Part shown: positions 59,522 to 62,318 of the stretch, piece by piece | Layout: every line of letters begins with the position of its first letter | How positions within the stretch are numbered: the stretch's first letter is position 1 | Assembly: GCA_018335875.1 (NCBI GenBank) | Contig: JAGXRN010000028.1 | Span: 1-62,318 of the forward strand | From: Dethiobacter sp. | Lineage (GTDB): Bacteria; Bacillota; Dethiobacteria; Dethiobacterales; Dethiobacteraceae | DNA length: 62,318 nt | Direction of reading: 5' to 3' | Position numbers and translations under genes: made by a program | The notes under the pieces: generated by a model | Told to the model about the DNA's origin: nothing | Database searches by the model: none | What the model saw: the letters and a program-made list of their open reading frames with translations, nothing else

Positions 59522-60142
59522 TTAAACTAAGCGGCGGGTGAAAAGAGGATTGAGTAATGACATCAGGCGGTAGCCCAAAGGCGTCAGTGCCAGCGCCTGC
59601 CAGAGCAGCCCCAAGTTGCCGGCCGTATAATAATAGATAAGAGCTGTGTACTGTATTGACCACAGATAGAACCCGGAGGCGCCCCAGGCCAGGATAAGCA
59701 GCAGTGAAAGCGCTCGCAGCATAGAACGCTGGACAGGGGAGGTAATCGGCTTCTGAGGCACATCAGCCGGAGCATAAATCCAGGCTGCAACTAGTGCAAG
59801 AAGAGGAGCCACCACTAAAAAGAACGGGTTGCTGCTAAACAATGGTGCAAAAGCCCGTGTTATGAGCCCAATTAACATTATTACAACAGTACCTGTGATG
59901 ATACAGCCGTGTAAGGAAGTGCAGTGAGCCCCGCCGCTCACCTTTTTGAAAGCCATCATAGTAAAAGCAGCTGCCAGCGCTTCCCTCATGATGCCAAACA
60001 AAGCGGAGACAATGACAATTACTGCCAGGTTAAGCAAAGTTGCAGCCAGTGACAGCAAGCCATAATGTACTACTTCGGTCTGTGCTTCAGTGAGAGACAA
60101 CTCTTTGGCAAGATAGCACGCAGCTTTATCTACGCATTTCAT
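59522..60142 (-). CDS. agrB: AgrB-family peptide-processing protease
   Basis: A 206-residue AgrB, an integral membrane cysteine endopeptidase that cleaves the AgrD C-terminus and forms its ring. The catalytic pair His73 and Cys80 is seven residues apart in SGGAHCTSLHGC, as in known AgrB proteins (His77/Cys84). About five or six hydrophobic segments follow. ATG 60142 lies three bases after the stop of the upstream gene, with no good ribosome binding site of its own, so translation is probably coupled. Its substrate should be the AgrD downstream. Confidence 0.95.
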   Translation of the reverse strand: MKCVDKAACYLAKELSLTEAQTEVVHYGLLSLAATLLNLAVIVIVSALFGIMREALAAAFTMMAFKKVSGGAHCTSLHGCIITGTVVIMLIGLITRAFAPLFSSNPFFLVVAPLLALVAAWIYAPADVPQKPITSPVQRSMLRALSLLLILAWGASGFYLWSIQYTALIYYYTAGNLGLLWQALALTPLGYRLMSLLNPLFTRRLV

Positions 60143-60145
60143 TAA

Positions 60146-60640
60146 TTAGGAACCCCACGACCGGTTGCTGCGGGTATATGTATACCTGTCCAGGTGAAAA
60201 CCTCGCAGACGATAACTGATTATGGCCACACCAACAAGCAGAAGCTGCTGAGGTAGAGTCACAAGGACCCTCAGCCAGGGATTTGCCAGCACTTCTTGAA
60301 CGATTAGCCCTGTAAATGAGAGGACTACCGGTATAAAAAGTACTTCCCCCAGCGTTACAAAGACCCAGGCGAGCAATGCTGCGATAAGTGCTTTTTTGTA
60401 ACCTATACGGTAAAGAAAAGTCAGGTACACTGACACACATAGTGTTATGACGATTGAGTGCAGGACCGGCACCATAATAAATCTTCGGGATAAGTAGGCG
60501 GTCAAGGCAAAAAGCATGCCGAGAATTACCATCTGCTTAAAGCGCGGCCGTACTGACATTAGTGTCAACCCTATAGTATTGGAAAGAATGCCTTCAGGGA
60601 CGGCATAAAACAAGAGAGCAATAAGGGGTATTGCATCCAT
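60146..60640 (-). CDS. Multi-pass membrane protein, sensor-like, no kinase domain
   Basis: A 164-residue integral membrane protein with about five hydrophobic segments and a short basic tail (FHLDRYTYTRSNR). The opening (IALLFYAVPEGILSNTIGL) resembles the membrane sensor half found at the N-terminus of some agr-associated histidine kinases, but the protein ends where the kinase part would begin. It has no recognisable enzyme motif. ATG 60640 follows GGGAGGT. It lies between the kinase gene and agrB and seems co-transcribed. It may be a receptor subunit, a peptide exporter helper or an immunity-like protein. Family not identified. Confidence 0.75.
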   Translation of the reverse strand: MDAIPLIALLFYAVPEGILSNTIGLTLMSVRPRFKQMVILGMLFALTAYLSRRFIMVPVLHSIVITLCVSVYLTFLYRIGYKKALIAALLAWVFVTLGEVLFIPVVLSFTGLIVQEVLANPWLRVLVTLPQQLLLVGVAIISYRLRGFHLDRYTYTRSNRSWGS

Positions 60641-60698
60641 ACTGATCTACCTCCCTACCTTGATTTTATTTCCGGTTAATATCCTCAAATCACCGGCC

Positions 60699-61841
60699 TT
60701 ATTGAGTAGATGTAGCCTCCCCGGCTTTATTACAGTTATTATACAACGGAATGTAAAAACGGAAGCTGCTGCCACATCCCGGTTCGCTTACTACACTGAT
60801 TTCACCACCGTGGGCCAGCACTATACCCTGCGTTATTGCCAATCCCAACCCCGTCCCGTTTTCCCGTGTGGTAAAAAAAGGCATAAAAATCTTTCCGGCC
60901 AAACCCTGGGAGATTCCGTGCCCGGTGTCGCTGACTTCTACATCCACTCTTTCCTTTTTTCTGTTATAGGATGTTTTGACAGAAAGGCTGCCGCCATCCG
61001 GCATGGCCTGGATAGCATTGCTGCAAAGGTTGAGAAGCACCTGTACCATCTGTTCTCTGTCCAGGCATGTCTCAGGGAGGTCCGGGTCGGGGGATGTGTT
61101 AACAACTACTTTATTACGCAGTGCTTCCCCGTAAATGAGGGAAGAAGTGGTTTCGATTACCTTGTTTAGCTGAACCATTGTCTTATTTGGTTTAGCAGGT
61201 CGGCTCAACAGTAAAAAGTCGCTGAGGATCTGATTGGTGCGTTTTATTTCCTCCTGAATTACACTATAAATCTCCTGACATTCTTCCCTTTTCCCTTCGC
61301 CCCTTAAAGTGAGCAGTTGGATATAGCCGTTTACTACTGTAAGAGGATTGCGAATTTCATGGGCGATGCCGGCGGCTATTTCCCCGGCCAGAGCTAGTTT
61401 ATCCAGGTTCTTGGCTTGCTCGTAGAGTTCCCTGTTCAGTTCGCTCTGTGTTTTAAGATCCTCAAAATTTTTTCTGAACCAGTCTACTATTATTACAATC
61501 AAAAAGTATAGTGCAAGAAATGGGAATACTTCCAGATTGGCAGGAGAATAACTTGCAAATGTGGCTCCTGAAGGAATAAATATAGAGATAACCAGAAAAC
61601 TGCTTGCTGCTGTAAGCAAAATCCCCGGCATAAAACCGCAGACAAAAGTGGTAAAAAAAATTATAACATAAAAAAAATAGGCTGACAGCTTCGCTTCTGC
61701 GGGTGAAATCAGATTGTTCATGTAAATAAGGGCAAAAAATAGATATAAAAAAAGTGAACTCAAAAAAACCCCGGTTTTTACTGATATCGGAAAGGATCGT
61801 TCACTGAAGAAACGGTTCAGGATAATTTGGCAACTTTTCAC
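60699..61841 (-). CDS. Orphan membrane sensor histidine kinase (sporulation-kinase-like)
   Basis: A 380-residue histidine kinase. Four or five hydrophobic segments (about residues 24-120) form the sensor, with no large external domain. HisKA is at about 150-215 with His161 in AGIAHEIRNPLTVVNG. The ATPase domain has NLCSNAIQAM (N box), DTGHGI (G1) and GTGLGLAI (G2). The domain plan and HEIRNPL core resemble KinB-like kinases that feed the Spo0F/Spo0A phosphorelay. No response regulator is adjacent, as for those kinases. It differs from staphylococcal AgrC, which belongs to the HPK10/GHKL type. It lies first in the agr-like run, 58 bases before the membrane protein gene. Confidence 0.9.
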   Translation of the reverse strand: MKSCQIILNRFFSERSFPISVKTGVFLSSLFLYLFFALIYMNNLISPAEAKLSAYFFYVIIFFTTFVCGFMPGILLTAASSFLVISIFIPSGATFASYSPANLEVFPFLALYFLIVIIVDWFRKNFEDLKTQSELNRELYEQAKNLDKLALAGEIAAGIAHEIRNPLTVVNGYIQLLTLRGEGKREECQEIYSVIQEEIKRTNQILSDFLLLSRPAKPNKTMVQLNKVIETTSSLIYGEALRNKVVVNTSPDPDLPETCLDREQMVQVLLNLCSNAIQAMPDGGSLSVKTSYNRKKERVDVEVSDTGHGISQGLAGKIFMPFFTTRENGTGLGLAITQGIVLAHGGEISVVSEPGCGSSFRFYIPLYNNCNKAGEATSTQ

Positions 61842-62009
61842 GCAACTCCCCCGTTTTCCAGGACAAGACAGTATTCTACAATTATTTTACTTCGACGGTT
61901 ATTTTTTTTTCCCTTTTTTCACGCCCAAAATTTTCAATCCAGTAAGAATATTTTACATTGCGGGCGAATAGGATGGAAAGGAAAAGACAGGCGGAAAAGA
62001 GGTGGATGT

Positions 62010-62318
62010 ATGGGTAGAAAATTGTTTGTGGTGGAAGCGAGGAGGCTGCTCCCACTGCTGTTCCTCCTGGTCCTGTTGGTTTCTCTTTCTGTCTATGATA
62101 CATTCCGGACCAGCCCGACAGCGGTTACCAGGGAGACAGCAGGTGGGGCCGAAGTGAATGTCACCACCGTTGACAAGGGTGAAAGGAAGGAACGGCCAAC
62201 CTTCCGCCTGGCGTTTGACCAGGAAGGCTGGGTGGAAATTGCTGAGGAATGGGGTATCGCCCTGCCGCAGTTCCCGTTTCAGCCTCAGCACGAAGTAGCT
62301 CTGTTTGCTCTTCATGCT
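62010..62318 (+). CDS. Partial gene, membrane-anchored protein, open at right edge
   Basis: The first 103 residues of a protein that continues beyond the window. ATG 62010 follows AAGAGGTGG; an overlapping ATG four bases earlier is closed at once by a stop. The N-terminus has a membrane helix (LLPLLFLLVLLVSLSVY, about 13-29), then a Thr/Glu-rich external part, WVEIAEEWGIALPQF and so on. I do not recognise the family. It is divergent from the agr kinase across 168 bases. Confidence 0.75.
   Translation, partial: MGRKLFVVEARRLLPLLFLLVLLVSLSVYDTFRTSPTAVTRETAGGAEVNVTTVDKGERKERPTFRLAFDQEGWVEIAEEWGIALPQFPFQPQHEVALFALHA

Noticed and set aside
1..62318. tRNA, rRNA, CRISPR arrays, insertion sequences and phage genes
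   Set aside because: I saw no cloverleaf-like sequences, repeat-spacer arrays, transposase genes or phage structural genes. The holin-family gene at 45654 is a common membrane protein family and not evidence of a prophage.

Overview
The window reads as a chromosomal segment of an endospore-forming Gram-positive anaerobe of the Firmicutes, probably of class Clostridia or a nearby lineage. Pointers are GerA/GerB/GerC germinant-receptor genes, the spore protease gpr, spoIIP, a LysM/SleB-type hydrolase, the block gpr-spoIIP-(yqxA-like)-lepA-hemW-hrcA-grpE-dnaK-dnaJ-prmA-rsmE-mtaB in its usual Firmicutes order, a CIRCE element, a Bacillus-type Fur box and strong GGAGG ribosome binding sites with frequent TTG and GTG starts. 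Anaerobic traits are hybrid cluster protein, FeoAB and a phosphotransbutyrylase/butyrate kinase pair. I cannot name the species. I saw no rRNA, tRNA, CRISPR array, insertion sequence or prophage.

Layout. 1-3.3 kb: minus-strand housekeeping genes (nadD, an RRM protein, yqeK, an LCP-family protein, rsfS). 3.5-5.6 kb: a LysM/SleB-type wall hydrolase, an internally deleted MFS transporter pseudogene and an SprT-like protein. 5.7-10.1 kb: two Ptb-like genes and buk in one operon, then hcp convergent. 10.3-12.5 kb: a c-di-GMP-I riboswitch leading a secreted transglutaminase-like protein, with a convergent sortase. 12.5-16.3 kb: a short-chain fatty acid permease divergent from a lone acyl-CoA carboxyltransferase, then two tiny helical genes. 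16.4-30.7 kb: leuS, comEA, a minus-strand germinant-receptor operon, a UPF0182 membrane protein, rnhA, a DUF4349 lipoprotein and comEC. 30.8-41.5 kb: an alpha-glucan island with a GT4 glycosyltransferase, a nucleotidyltransferase fused to a degenerate phosphohexomutase domain, three GH57 enzymes and a DUF4912 protein. 41.6-45.6 kb: holA, Fur-box-controlled feoA-feoB with a tiny zinc-ribbon gene, and rpsT. 45.6-59.2 kb: sporulation, translation, heat-shock and RNA-modification genes. 59.2-61.8 kb: an agr-like peptide signalling locus. A partial gene runs off the right edge.

The most interesting part is the agr-like locus. A 40-residue AgrD-type pro-peptide gene (59280-59402, minus, GTG start) lies downstream of an AgrB protease. 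These follow a stand-alone multi-pass membrane protein with no kinase domain and an orphan histidine kinase that resembles Spo0A phosphorelay kinases. No response regulator is visible. A terminator-like hairpin lies between agrB and agrD. I infer that a cyclic thiolactone peptide may report cell density to an orphan kinase, possibly one controlling sporulation. A second regulatory point is the c-di-GMP-I riboswitch, with its own terminator-like hairpin, ahead of a secreted papain-fold protein beside a sortase gene.
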